A DNA stretch of 64,000 nucleotides, taken from positions 3,720,001-3,784,000 of the forward strand of contig JAECYW010000006.1 of the NCBI GenBank assembly GCA_023014335.1. Reading direction: 5' to 3'. Below are positions 31,196 to 43,156 of this stretch, one piece after another (within the stretch, counting starts at the first letter, position 1; each line of letters opens with the position of its first letter). The notes under the pieces were generated by a model that was not told where the DNA came from, ran no database searches, and saw only the letters and a list, made by a program, of their open reading frames with translations. Position numbers and translations under genes: made by a program. The stretch is from Galerina marginata (taxonomy: Eukaryota; Basidiomycota; Agaricomycetes; Agaricales; Galerinaceae).

Positions 31196-33994
31196 GGTGA
31201 TAATGTTGGAAGCTTGAAGTGAGCGGAGAGGAAAGCAAGGAAGGGGCAGCAGTGGCGGTCTTCGTCAAGTACTTACAGCCTTTCCGGGTAAGCGTGTGGA
31301 AAGACACACGCAGCCTATTTTTATTCTTACACTAACCACTGCCAGGTCCGGAACAACCTAACTTACATAGTAAGCTAACCCAAAAAGCACCAGCCTTGCC
31401 ATGTACTGCCATTGACTCATGGTAGATTGTAGCGGCCTTCACATAAAAGAATTCAGCCTTCAGGTCCCAAGACAATATATGAGAACGCGGCTAACGGGAA
31501 GAGACAATAGACAGCCTGGCGAAAATGAAAACCTGAGTTCAAAAGGACGAAGAGCGATAGGAAACATTACACAACTTTCATCATCTTCGGACGACCACTG
31601 GCAGTTGTACTCGAGTAACATCCGGATTATTATTACGTGCACGAGAAGACGAAATTTTGCCCAAAACATTGGCTTGACATCCAAATACATGGAGACCTGG
31701 TATCGATGACAGAACGTCAGCTCAACATCATGTGCAAGTCGGTAAATATGAAGATATGCAAACGAATAGATGGCAGCTCAAAGGGACGCCATGCATCGCC
31801 TATCTCGACGCCTGGCTTGTGTTCTATGTTTCAGGGTCAGTCACTCTACACCGACTAGTAGTCGGCTTCGGAGCAATATGCAAAGACCGTTGGGACTTGG
31901 TTGGCACTGGCAGGGAAAGAGGCCTACAGCCGTGCATCATACATAAGATTCCTATCACTGAGGAACGAGTATGCTTACTTACTTCGGACGAACTCCACAG
32001 CAGCCACTTCGCTCTCAGTCTTGGATACATGCTTCTTCAACGGCGCTACCAAGCGAGCGACGACGTTGCGTCTCTTTGAGTCTTTGTGCCAGTGTTGGTC
32101 CCAGAGCCGAAGATTTCCGGAAATGTATATTGAAGGACACCTCTTTTCTGTTCGACTTCCACAGCGGTATCCCAAGGACAAGCGAAAGGGCCTTCGGCTA
32201 TCTTGAATTTTCTTCTTGGACCAACGTCCTACTTGGGAGTCGCAAACCACCAAGCGGCTTGAACGGCTTGATATCAGGGGCTGCGGACTTGGAATTTATT
32301 TAGAGTCCGAACTTCTCCTTCCGTGGATTACTTCGACCTCTTTCTCTTTCTCTTCCAACCACATCAGTTGGAGGTCGTCGCCTCCACAGCAGTGTTAAAA
32401 AAATTTCCTCTCTACTACTTATGTGGTGTCCCTTTCAGCCCATTTGATTTTTTCTGTCCATTGACAGCGCTAATCTGTCCCCTTGATGCAGTTCTTAAGG
32501 CTCAAGATTCTCGTTTTAGTATGACTTTCCTATTCATCACATTTCTGACGCTTCTAGCTCTTTTTCAGGAGTATTTATAGGTGTCCTGGTCTAATGCTGG
32601 CAAAATTCAGGCTACTCATGACTTCTGGCCGATTTTGATCTCGCGTTCCACCCGTTTGCATAATACCGGTGTTCATCGTTTGAAATCTTCCCCGACGATC
32701 CAACTCGGCCTAGTTATTTGGCGGACTTCACCTGGGGTTGCAGCGAGAAAGTCTCTATGTTGGTGTTGTGGTCGTCCTTGCATGTCGTAGGTTCTTCCGC
32801 GCATATATTCAACGCCTCGTGTTCTCAAGAGGGTCAACTTTCCTCTGAATCAAGCTACAACCAAACGGCCACTTTTGTCTTTTTCTGGGTTTACTCGATT
32901 CTTCATTGCCTTTTGGATACTCAACATCCATATTTTCCTCGAGTTCTTGTCTTCGATCCCGACGCGCCCGTTCCATGCATTATTTTCTGCCGATTTCTGC
33001 TTGTTTTGAGCTCTGTGGATGTCCATTGAGCGCATATATCCAACTTTCCTACCCCTCTCATGCACAATCCCCTCCAGTTACTGCATGATAACCTTGTAAG
33101 TGCTCTTCCGCTGCCTCTTCCTCTGCCATCCACCATTTTTGCGCATATATCCACCCTTTCCCGTTGGTGCACGCCATTTCCACCTCAGCAAATCTTGCAC
33201 AAGCGACGCCACGTTCAGAAAGTCAGCTTGCGATGCCTCGACTCTGGCGAAGTGTTTCTAAGATCAGGTATGTCCTTGTGCTTTCGGCTGTCGCATTGGA
33301 TCTGCAAATTTTCTGTGCACACTTCAGCCAAACTTCGCCTTTTACCTCTGGGTTGCCAGACAGTCGCCTCCGGGTCGTTATAGAGTATGCGTCGACTTGA
33401 TTCTTGGGCTTATGGCTGTCTTTCTAACGGGTTGCTCCTTCCCTGTGACATCTGCACTGCTCTTGGGATTCTGGCTCTATCATTCTACCCCGTTCTCACA
33501 TGTCCTTTCCCCCTTTCGCTCGCGAATCCATCTCATCTCTTAGTGCCATAACAGACGAGTCGGTGACCGGCCCAACAATCTTCACGCCTGTCATTCATCT
33601 AGTGAAGTCAAATATTGTTCCCCGCGTATCCGTTCTCCGTCTGGATCTGGATGTTGATTCTCGTGTCGTTTACTTCTTGGTCTGGTGTCTGCGTCTGGGT
33701 TGTTTAAGCACTGTTTAAGTCACGTCGCGCTGTATTCCTCCAGCTAGGCATCTGTTTCACGAATTCTGTCACATATAAGGATATCAGGAGCCTCCAGGGA
33801 ACTTAACGTCATGATCGAAGTCTGTTCTGGGTTCACTGGCTGTTCTCGGGTTTTGTCATAAGGTCTGAACTTCCTGGTCTCATTGCTCTGCTCATATAGA
33901 CTTGACGACTCAATCGTTGGCGACTCTATCGTCCTGCTTTTTTAGTTTTTGCTGTGGGTATTTTTTGAGTGGCTTCCAGCGCCTTCCTTCCCGT
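31196..33994. other. Gene-poor region rich in pyrimidines on the plus strand
   Basis: About 2.8 kb without a gene I can support. From about 32300 to 33800 the plus strand is strongly T/C-biased and several GCGCATAT-type words recur (near 32800, 33031 and 33143). It may be decayed repeat DNA; no terminal repeats or polymerase motifs were seen. Confidence 0.4.
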
Positions 33995-34256
33995 GGCCTT
34001 GATCGAAAAGCTGGTGCTTGGACAGGAAAAGCTATCTCGGGCAATTTGGGCATACGTGGTCCAAACAAGATTGCATCTAGTATCCCAGGTCCGCATGTGG
34101 GTCTGGCGTTTCTTCCGAAGAATATGTTTTTCGTTGACCTGGGATGCACCGTCTGCCAAAAGGAAGTCTTGCGGACCTTCGACTCCGGTTGGACGCGCGT
34201 ATAGGAGAAACTTCCGACATAATTTGTGCTTCCAGAGTGGAAGGAGCTGAAGGGCT
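33995..34256 (+). pseudogene. Relic of a BTB-protein last exon
   Basis: The segment resembles exon 3 of the BTB gene at 7618-8727: IEKLVLGQEKLS.A.WAY in one frame, then VGLAFLP..MFFVDLGC..CQKEVLRTFDSG in another, ending after a stop. Two frames are needed and no BTB domain lies upstream, so this is a decayed fragment of a paralogue. Confidence 0.7.
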
Positions 34257-34597
34257 GGTATACTTTATGTCATTCATTTCAGCATTTTGCTTCGTACTCA
34301 TCTATAGCACTCCATTTTTGTTAGACCTTTTCGAGCATAATCGGACTCAGTAAACCTTATACGTCAGACTAAAAATTTCGGACACAGCACGATACCATAG
34401 GACCTCCTCGGTAATAAACTCCTTCCTTCCTTCCTTCTTTCCTTCCAGACTTGTTGTTAATAAGGATTCGATTTTCCTAATTTTTTCTTCAGTTCCTGGA
34501 TTTGTTACGGTACCGGTGATCCGAAACCGGCCGGCGGCTGCGGTTCCCAATTAGTGCGGCCTGCCAAAAATTTGTTCCTTTCTCCTGCACCAAGAGG
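34257..34597. other. Intergenic region before the BipA/TypA gene
   Basis: Contains a short TTCC microsatellite run near 34420-34450. It serves as the promoter side of the GTPase gene. Nothing else recognised. Confidence 0.4.
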
Positions 34598-37087
34598 ATG
34601 CTATTACCGTCCTTTCGTACCGCTGCACGGAGGACGCCAAAAGCTGGTTCGACAACCCATTGGCACCGTGAATCTACACGTCGATTCTCCTTGACCTGGA
34701 AGAGGTCGCAGGCCGAGGTTCTGAACAACCACCTTGACAGCGAAGGGCTTGCTCCAACCGAAAGGATACGCAATATCGCTATTATCGCCCATGGTGGGTG
34801 ACTTGAACCTTCGGTCAATACCCTTTGTTTTGGCTGATCACCCGTAACCGAGAACACACTGGCTAACGTTGGTTTTTCCTCTTGTAGTTGACCATGGCAA
34901 AACGACACTCGTTGACCAACTTCTACGCCAATCTGGGACAATAAAGCAGCTCTCTGCGACGGAACAACTCATGTATTCACCCACTTCAAGTACCGGCGCG
35001 TCTGCATCAGCTGCTAGCAGCAGTATGACCGCCGACAGTCAGATAGAGGATGGGTTCATCACACGGCTCATGGACTCGAACGACCTGGAACGCGAACGCG
35101 GTATTACCATCCTCTCGAAATGCACGAGTGTCGGGTACAATGGCAACCTCATCAACATTGTCGATACACCTGGACACGCGGACTTTGGAGGTGAAGTAGA
35201 ACGTATCATGAGCATGGTGGATGGCGTTGCCCTCGTGGTCGACGCGACGGAGGGCCCTATGACACAGACTCGATTCGTACTGTCCAAAGCGTTGAGTCGC
35301 GGTCTGAGGTGCGTTTTTGACATTTCAATACACGACTGAGAATTTAAATTTGATGTTTTAGGCCACTCGTCGTGCTGAACAAGGCAGACCGCCCAACCTC
35401 CAGACCGCAACAAGTCGAGAGCGATCTTTTCGACTTATTCGCAACGCTAGGCGCTACCGACGAGCAAGCAGATTACCCCCTTCTCTATGCTTCAGCCAAG
35501 CAAGGGTGGGCTCAAGAGTCGCCTCCCCAGTTACTCGCCGCGTCAGAATCTCTCAACCCGTCATTAACCGCAAGCTCAACGACCATGACGCCGCTTTTCG
35601 ATCTTATCATGTCGCATGTCCCACCACCTGTCCACCTGTCGCGTTCTGGACCTTTTTCGATGCTTACGGTGCAAATTGAAGCTGACCCGTATGTCGGTAT
35701 GCTCTACCTTGGCCGTATCCAGTCTGGTGTTTTGAGAATTGGGGACACCCTCACAGCGCTGAACGCAGACGGTGAAAAGGTCGGAGATGGGAAAGTCAAA
35801 AAGATCTTTGGCAGGAGAGGACTGGAGAGAGTGGAGAAGGACACAGCAGGTGCCGGCGAGATCGTGAGCATTGCTGGTATCAGGTGTGCCAACAACGGCT
35901 CTGGCGGAGGCGGCGGTGTCAATGTAACACTCGTGCATCCTGACGGATGGGGTCCTGAGGGCCCGAAAGCTCTTCCCGTGCGTTTTTTTTATCATTTTCC
36001 TTTTTCTTCTGAACCAAATGCTCAAGTTTTCTTTACCTTAGACAACGCCTATCGATCCGCCAACAATTTCCATCCACGTACACGCCAACGACTCGCCTTT
36101 GGCTGGACGCGAAGGCACCAAGCTGACCTCCCAAGTCATCCGCGACCGGATCTACAAAGAAGCCGAAACCAACGTCGCCCTTACCGTTCTCCCAGGCCCG
36201 ACCTCAGAGTCGCTCGAGCTCCGCGGGCGCGGTGTCCTACACCTCGGCGTCCTCCTCGAAACCCTCCGCCGCGAGGGCTTCGAGCTGTCTGTAGGGCCTC
36301 CAAAAGCGGTCATGATTCGTGACCCGGAGCGAAAAGGCGCGTTCCTGGAGCCGATTGAGGAGTGTACTGTCGTGGTTAGGGAGGAGTATGCAGGTGGTGT
36401 GGTACAGAAGCTGACGATGCGAAAAGGCGAGATGAAGAGCTACGAGGCGGGCGATCCGGAAGAAGGATGGGTGAAACTCGTTATGGACGTTCCTGCGAGG
36501 GGCCTTATTGGCTATATGGCGGGCGAGTTTGGGAACGATACGCATGGGCAGGGGTGGGTCCTTTTTTCTTTCTACTCTCTATCATTGGTTCTGAATCGAC
36601 TTTCCTAGAACTATTAACCATATCTTCAAAGGGTACGAATCATTCAAAGGCCCCATCGACACTGGCCGAAATGGAGCTCTGATATCCATGACATCCGGCG
36701 AGTCATCAGGCTACTCGATGGCGCCTCTCCAAGCCCGCGGCACCCTATTCATCCACCCCCAGACCCAAGGTACATTTTTTCAATTCCTTCTTGCTCTTCC
36801 CTCATGCTTCCCATGCAGTATACCCCGGCATGGTGATCGGCGAATCATCTAAAGCAACGGAACTGTACCTGAACCCCTGCATAAAGAAGCAGCTCACGAA
36901 CATCCGCGCCGCAGGCGCCGACGACAAGATCGTCCTCGCGAGCCCGAAGGTCATGGGACTGGAGGAGGCGATGGCGTACATGGGCGACGACGAGCTTGTG
37001 GAGGTTACGCCTACTAGCGTGAGGTTGAGGAAGAAGGATTTGACTGCGGCACAGAAGGGCAGGTCAGCGAAGGCGAAAGCGAAGTAG
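34598..37087 (+). CDS. BipA/TypA-type translational GTPase, probably mitochondrial
   Basis: Six exons: 34598-34793, 34888-35308, 35362-35977, 36042-36553, 36609-36769, 36819-37087. They encode 724 residues. The G1 motif AHVDHGKTT is split by intron 1 (V66-T71 region); RGITI (G2), DTPGHADF (G3) and NKAD (G4) follow, with a SAKQGW (G5) element. Then come an EF-Tu-like domain 2, EF-G-like domains and the TypA-specific C-terminal domain (GRNGALISM, then VYPGMVIGE). Bacterial BipA is about 600 residues; the extra length includes a basic, Arg/Ser-rich N-terminus consistent with a mitochondrial presequence and a Ser/Ala insert after the G1 region. Role: ribosome-associated GTPase acting in organelle translation or ribosome assembly, by family knowledge. 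Confidence 0.95.
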
Positions 37088-39061
37088 ATGCGGATGGTGT
37101 TTGTTTGCTCCGCCGCTGTTTGGAAAAGTAGAGGTGCGTGGGTTTGGCTTTGTGTGTTTATAATGTCATCTTGATTTTATGCCTTTCTAGGCCTTACACC
37201 GTAGAGCACGGACGGCTTAGACCTTCTGTCCATCCATAGAATTTAACCTACTAATCCTCTTGCCGCAGATGCATAGAAATAGGCATCCGGGCGAGTAATA
37301 CATGCACCCCACTCTATCAATAATCGATATTTTCTTTAATGCAGAAGAACTGATACATCCGATCGTCTATCTCGCTCTTTAGTTCCGCAATGAATGACCT
37401 CAAGACGATACCCTAGTTCTATCTTTGAGACGGCAAAATGGTTTTTGGAACATTTCTGGGCATTTACCTTGTTAGTAACCCGGACAATGCCTTTTTGGCG
37501 ATGTTTGCTGACCTTGATGACTGCTTTTTTTCTAAACAAGGCACATATCTGAACCCATACAAAAGCCCATATTTCATATAAAAACACGAGCCTCCGACCC
37601 CGGTGTTTGCGATTTTGGTTCGATTGTTCCATCCCATGAGATGATAAGAAAACACCGGGTGTTGACTACGCTTTCTTTAGCCCCTTTGACTAACTAGGCT
37701 GTCTCGATTGTGACGATGTCCAGTTTAGTTTGGGACTCTGCTGCTTATGGTCAACTGAGCACTTCCTCTCTAGCTGACACTGATACTGGTCCCGCTCGAT
37801 ATGAGTGGCTAGCTATCCGTAAGTGTTCAAATAACCTTAGCAAGAACGGTATGTCTCTAAAATCCGATTTGTACGACTGTCGTGACCACTAACAGTGATC
37901 AACTCATCGTAGGTATCACTATTGGACATATTGATATTCACAAGAGCTGAAGATCATTCGAAGACACATTTTTCATATCTGTCCAGGGCACTTATTTGTC
38001 TACGTTGACCAGGATTCGGCCGTGGTCCAATTGACCCAAACCACTTCACCTCTTCACCGGCCGCAATGTCTTCTTTGATCAAAGTAGGTACTCTACTGTA
38101 TTCGCAGTGGGCGGCATCATATGTACTAGAATTTTAGGATCGATACTGATGGACGTTCTCTGAATGGCTGTTCCGTCTTCTCCAACTCGGGACAATGAGC
38201 CGGTAATATTATCTGTCCGCATCTAATCTGTTTGATAAGCTGCATGTCGAGTTTCAATTGGATTTTCTGTGCGTTCTCGTTCTAGTATCCGATTTCCACG
38301 GCTAAGTCGTTTGTCCTTCCAGGGTGCTTCAATCTTTATATTCAAAACATCCGACCGCCACAACCAGGACAGACGCGCGCCTTCCGGCAAGCGCGGTAAT
38401 TTCGAAATCTGGAGAATCTTTGACGGATCCACAACGCGCATTTGCCAGCGATTGTGAGCCCTTGCGTCCAAAATGAATATCGCGTCTTGCATTATACAAA
38501 TGACCACTTTCATCGGAGGAGGTCACTTCGCATTTAAAGGACGGGCGTCATTAAAAATGAATACAGAGCTGATGGATGACGAAGAGGGTGGTTTAACCTT
38601 CCCAGTCGATTCAATCCGATGCGTCAGAAACCCTTTTGAATTTCCCGCAAGAGTGAGTGCATATCACTACTTTCTACTTACCAAGTTACCGCCCGACGCC
38701 TGAGGAATGTACCTTAAAATGTCGAAATGCTCATTATTTGTCTTCTAGAAACGTCCTTCAACTTCGCGCTTGGTGAAAGTTATGTCAGATGATGACAATG
38801 AATGTGTTGCCGTCTTCAACTCAAAGCACGGTAGAACGGGGACCCAGATCGATGGTGGACTCCTCGCACTATAAAATCAGTGCAAACAATTCTTTCCACT
38901 CCATCCCTTCGAAACATTTTCATTTAGTGGTAAGCATGCCGTTCAGCTCAAGAGTAAACGTACTGACCCATTTTTAGTCTTTATTTCAGGTGATTGCCTC
39001 CATGACCCTGCTTGTTTAACGTGCTAAGGACCTTACCTTTTGAAGCTCATTACCACTCGCA
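37088..39061. other. Intergenic region with an unidentified gene-like relic
   Basis: Around 37715-37835 an open stretch starts MTMSSLVWDSAAYG and is followed by splice-like sites and a second stretch (ITIGHIDIHK) that ends in a stop. Further open pieces lie at 38269-38457 and 38473-38703. They cannot be joined into one frame, so a decayed gene is likely. Family unknown. Confidence 0.35.
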
Positions 39062-39745
39062 ATGCCCTGGAAACAAATCCCTGGTAGTTTTTCAAGAATT
39101 TCTGCTGGATCGGTCACCAACGTATGGGGAGTCAACTCTGCTGGTAATGTTTTCCGCTATACAGGCGATGACAGCAACCCATGGGTTCAAATTCCTGGAG
39201 GTCTTTCCGACATCGGCGCCGCTGCCGATGGGACTGTTTGGGGCGTCAGCTCCAGCGGAGACATCTTTCGCTACAACGCCGGTCCCAATCACTGGACCAA
39301 GATTCCAGGCACTTTCAAACGAATCTCAGCTGGTTCTCGCACCAATGTTTGGGGACTTAACCCTGATGGCACCATCTTCCGTTACACCGGCGACGACTTT
39401 AACCCCTGGCGCAGTGTTCCAGGAACATTCGCCGACATTGGGGCGGGTGCCGATGGCACCGTTTGGGGAGTCAACAATGCAGGCGATATCTTTCGCTATA
39501 CTGGGGATGAAGGCGATCCTAACCACTGGATCAAAATCCCTGGTGGCCTGACCGCAATTTCGGCCGGAGTGAATACTAACGTGTGGGGGGTCAGCAGCTC
39601 AACCAAAGTTTACACGTACACGACTGATGATAGTAACCCTTGGGTCGAGGTTGTCGGTGGCCTGATCGACATTGGCGCCGGAGCTGACGGCGTAGTTTGG
39701 GGAGTCAGCCCCACCAACAAAATCTACCGTTGGGTTCGCGATTAG
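39062..39745 (+). CDS. Tectonin-domain beta-propeller lectin
   Basis: Single-exon gene of 227 residues without a signal peptide, built from six tectonin repeats of about 37 residues. Each carries W-x-x-(I/V)-P-G near its start and N-V-W-G-V or G-T-V-W-G-V, then I/V-F-R-Y/YTGD-D. The whole protein is repeats, so it should fold as a closed six-bladed propeller. Fungal tectonins of this size (such as the Laccaria bicolor type) are cytoplasmic lectins that bind O-methylated glycans of bacteria and nematodes and serve in defence; this is family knowledge. Ligand and effect are not shown by the sequence. No intron, unusual for this window. Confidence 0.9.
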   Translation: MPWKQIPGSFSRISAGSVTNVWGVNSAGNVFRYTGDDSNPWVQIPGGLSDIGAAADGTVWGVSSSGDIFRYNAGPNHWTKIPGTFKRISAGSRTNVWGLNPDGTIFRYTGDDFNPWRSVPGTFADIGAGADGTVWGVNNAGDIFRYTGDEGDPNHWIKIPGGLTAISAGVNTNVWGVSSSTKVYTYTTDDSNPWVEVVGGLIDIGAGADGVVWGVSPTNKIYRWVRD

Positions 39746-39835
39746 GCTGAGCACGCAGGTTAATTTGTTTTATAATGTACCGCCTTATTCATATTGTGTC
39801 TTTTTCAACTTTAACTGAAGTGTTGTGAAAAAAAT

Positions 39836-40216
39836 GACGAACGAGAGTCCTTTTAGCCGTCCACCATGCGTCGGTTCCGGCCTTCCAACAAGAAGGGTGG
39901 CTTTACAGCCTGTTGCTTCACATACCGCGTCCAAATCAATTGACCGAACCCAGGTAGGGCTTCAAAGTACCTACATAAAAGTTAATGTCAGAAAAAAGGA
40001 AAAAGACTTTTGAATAAAATACGGGCGTGTACCTCTGTCGCGCTGCGGGTTCAGCGGAAGGAGGACTTTCCAGCTCATGCTTCCATTTGGCCAACCCTGC
40101 TTTCTGTTCCTCCTTTACTTGTTCCTCCCAGAGTCCCAGCGTGTTTGCTCTTCCTTAGATAATTTAGTGAACATATTCTTGGCGAGCGTGCTGTGTTTTC
40201 CGCCATGTATTCACGA
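39836..40216 (-). pseudogene. Truncated copy of the 40776-42452 gene
   Basis: The segment matches 41890-42335 closely (for example the run ending in AGCCGTCCACCATG and the intron-exon join at CTGTCGCGCTGCGGG). It lacks about 96 bp of exon 1 and breaks off at both ends; the intron is retained, so it arose from DNA, not RNA. Stops and missing exons make it non-functional. Confidence 0.8.
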
Positions 40217-40775
40217 CCGTTCGAATTTATTTGTGACAGGAGTGAAGTGAAGTGTAGTGTTCATCCCATTGTCTGTATCCTTGCATATCCGGTCCAGTGT
40301 ATCTTAAGGGAAGCCAACAAGCCACATTTGTCGACCTTGTTGCGGTTAACAACCTCAAAACGAGTACGGGAACTGCACTGGAATCACTGTCGAAGGCACA
40401 CTTTTATATCAGTATATGTCAGTCCAGTCCACACATTTGTCCACGTCGACAAAGATGCTGTGGTTGACTGGTTCATCGAAGACTGACCCGTGAGCCATAG
40501 CTGGAAGTGTACAAATTCCGGTATAGCATGGAATTGTATGTCCAGTTCCTACTTTCGCCCAGATTCGGCATTTGATGTTCTGTCTTCGTACCGCCCAGCT
40601 AGGCCCAGCTGCCCAGGCTGCTGTTACCACTACTACATACTATCATGTATCACGAACGGCATCCGAGACGGGACATATCTTACTGACGATTATGTACAGG
40701 CATGAAAATTCTCGGCCTGCATCTCGCTGATGGCAAGCGTTCCAGGGACCCATAGTTTCAGAAATTACTTATCTC
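40217..40775. other. Intergenic region
   Basis: Between the truncated copy and the parent gene. No feature recognised. Confidence 0.4.
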
Positions 40776-42452
40776 TTACTCCTCTCTTTTGATTTTAGAG
40801 TCAACATCCACTGGCAACTTCTGGTCACTGAGGAGTTCATCATCCCACTGCACCGCTGAATCGCTCGTGTGTCGGGACAGCTGTATATTTATCGAGGAGA
40901 TGAACGTCTGATCAGACGTCCAACTGACTTGAATTGTCGGTATGTCTGCAACGAGAGAACCGGCAATGGGATGCGTTTGAGACACATTCACAGTATGCCT
41001 TCGTTTCACTGGGGGGTTGACCACGGCGCCGTCATCTGGGTCTTGCTTGGCGGAGGCATTTGAGTAGTCCTTGTGTGCAGCAGCACGAGGGCGTTTGGCT
41101 TGTGTGGCGGTTATGGAGCCGCTGTCGGACTTCCTTTTCTTACCCAACTGTGCGGCGTCTTGATCGTCGACGTCAGGGAATGCGTCGCAGTCAACCGGGT
41201 TTGTAGAAGTCCCGGATTCTGGCCCTGGTGATGGACGGGAAGAAGGAATAAGGGAGGGCGGAAGAGACCCGTTTTCCGGCGCGGGAACAGGAGACGGGGT
41301 TGGGGAAGGCGGAGGTGATGGCTGAAATAACGGTGCAGGCGAGGGAGGGCTACTCCTAACTGACGGAGCAGGAGAAAATGAACGAGTCATAGATAGCGGG
41401 TAATCTTCGTAAGGAGGGGAGTGACGAGTTGAAGGGGGCGGACTACCTCCAGAAGGAGCGGGGCCGTGAGCTGGAGGATTTTCCGACGGGTGTGGTTCAA
41501 GTTGGGAGACTGAAGCAGAGGTCAAGGTAGGCGGCACGGCATCTGTAAGGTTGGTTATGTTGGCGCCGTCCAATGTATGGAAGTCGAACCCCTTCTGCTG
41601 GAGTTCAGCGGCATCCAGAGGCGAATGCTCACCCCCAGTAGGCAAGGCACGGGCACGACATTCTTCAGGTGCTAAAACAGTAAAGGTCAGCAGAAGGACA
41701 TGGAACAGAGGAAAGTGAGCGCACTATAACAGGCCTGAAGAAAAGAACCAAAAGTAGGAATAATATATTTATCGATTCTGGCACGCTCCAGGCGACCGAA
41801 ATTCATCTTGATGTCGCCAGGCGTTGTGCCCGAATGAACGCTGAATACTGGCGTAAAGCGAATGTTCCGGAAAAAAAGAATATGTACACGAACGAGAGAA
41901 CTTTTAGCCGTCCACCATGTGCCGGTTCCGGCCCTCCAACAAGAAGGGTGGCTTTACAGCCTGTTGCATCACATATCGCGTCCAAAAACAATTGAGCGAA
42001 CCCAGGTAGGGCTTCAAAGTACCTAAGAAAATGTCAGAAAAAGGAAAAGAAAACCATGAACAAATGAAGGGCGTGTACCTCTGTCGCGCTGCGGGTTCAG
42101 CGGAAGGAGGGCTTTCCAGCTCATGCTTCCATTTGGCCAACCTCTCTTTCTGTTCCTCCTTCGCTTGTTCCTCCCAGCGTGTTTGCTCTTCCTTAGATAA
42201 TTTACTGAACATATTCTTGGCGATCTTGTCACGAAACGCGGCCAGTTTGTCTCGGTGGACGCCGCCTACCTTCTTGGTTTGCGTTTTGACCTCCAGTTCA
42301 ATGCTATCGCGCTGTGTTTTCCGCCATGTATTTACGGCGCTTCGCTGGCGTGGGCGCTGGAGCGGAACCCCGGTAAGTTTGTGCAAAATGAGCTGATAAG
42401 GATTGTCCGTGCTGGGGTCCATGGAGTTGAGGTTCAAGTTGTTGTCCTTCAT
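40776..42452 (-). CDS. Nuclear-looking protein with helical domain and HSGTTPGD motif
   Basis: Four exons on the minus strand: 42079-42452, 41894-42022, 41725-41840, 40776-41671. They encode 504 residues. Residues about 30-120 form a charged helical region (FRDKIAKNMFSKLSKEEQTRWEEQAKEEQ pattern), HMG-box-like in character. A conserved core follows, with ATLLVGGPEPAHGGRL and HSGTTPGD (170-177) then FGSFLQACY. A long Pro/Ser-rich disordered tail has two basic stretches (KKRKS, KRRHT) that look like nuclear localisation signals. The core is a basidiomycete-restricted family of unknown function as far as I recall. Upstream DNA shows possible further N-terminal coding interrupted by stops, so the true start is uncertain. 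The final splice chosen keeps frame through the core. Confidence 0.7.
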
Positions 42453-43156
42453 AGATCATCCACTAAAAGTTTGATTTTCTGTGACACTCACTGTCAAACG
42501 CCGTATAACACGACACAACAGACAATTCGGGCCCGACTAACAGCTTTCCAGAATTCCGTCGTTCCTGCATCTTCTCAGTCTCTGAGTCTAAGGTTGGGCT
42601 CTTCTGCCTCTGGCGTCGGTATGTTGTCAGTCATTCGGAGTGGAAGTTGGCAAATTCTAATTATAGAATAAGTCACCACGGTCGCGAAGAGGCGCCGGGG
42701 ACGCTCGTACGCGTGGGCCATATGGCAACTCATTTGAAGATGTCTTCGACACAACTTCGTCCGAGTGCACAGGCTGCATACTTAGGCTACTTGATCCACG
42801 TGGAATGCCTCTGATGAGCTCGGCAGGTCGACATGCCATCCAATGACAAGAAGGGGTCAAGCCGAAGTGAGAAAAATCTGAAGTCGAAGAAAAGGCAGAC
42901 CTATATCAACCTTTACTTGATACCTCGAGAACGCTCTACATAAATTTATCAAGATGATTTCAGATCGAGCTCTACTCAGCTGCTTGACGGCGTTGCGGAC
43001 ATAAGCTTCCAAATTCGAGCTTCCAGAAAATTTCAGGCACGTCCGTTGACCAATTGCTACAAACAGGCTCGATATATAAGTGACAACGGTGAAGGTCGGA
43101 CCTAATGGTTGTTGCCCCCCTTCGACCTCCCCGCTCTCATCCTCCTACCCAGCACC
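42453..43156. other. Divergent intergenic region
   Basis: Promoters of the flanking genes. A broken stretch on the minus strand (around 42520-42620, reading TTEFWKAV) may be decayed 5' coding sequence of the left gene. Confidence 0.35.
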
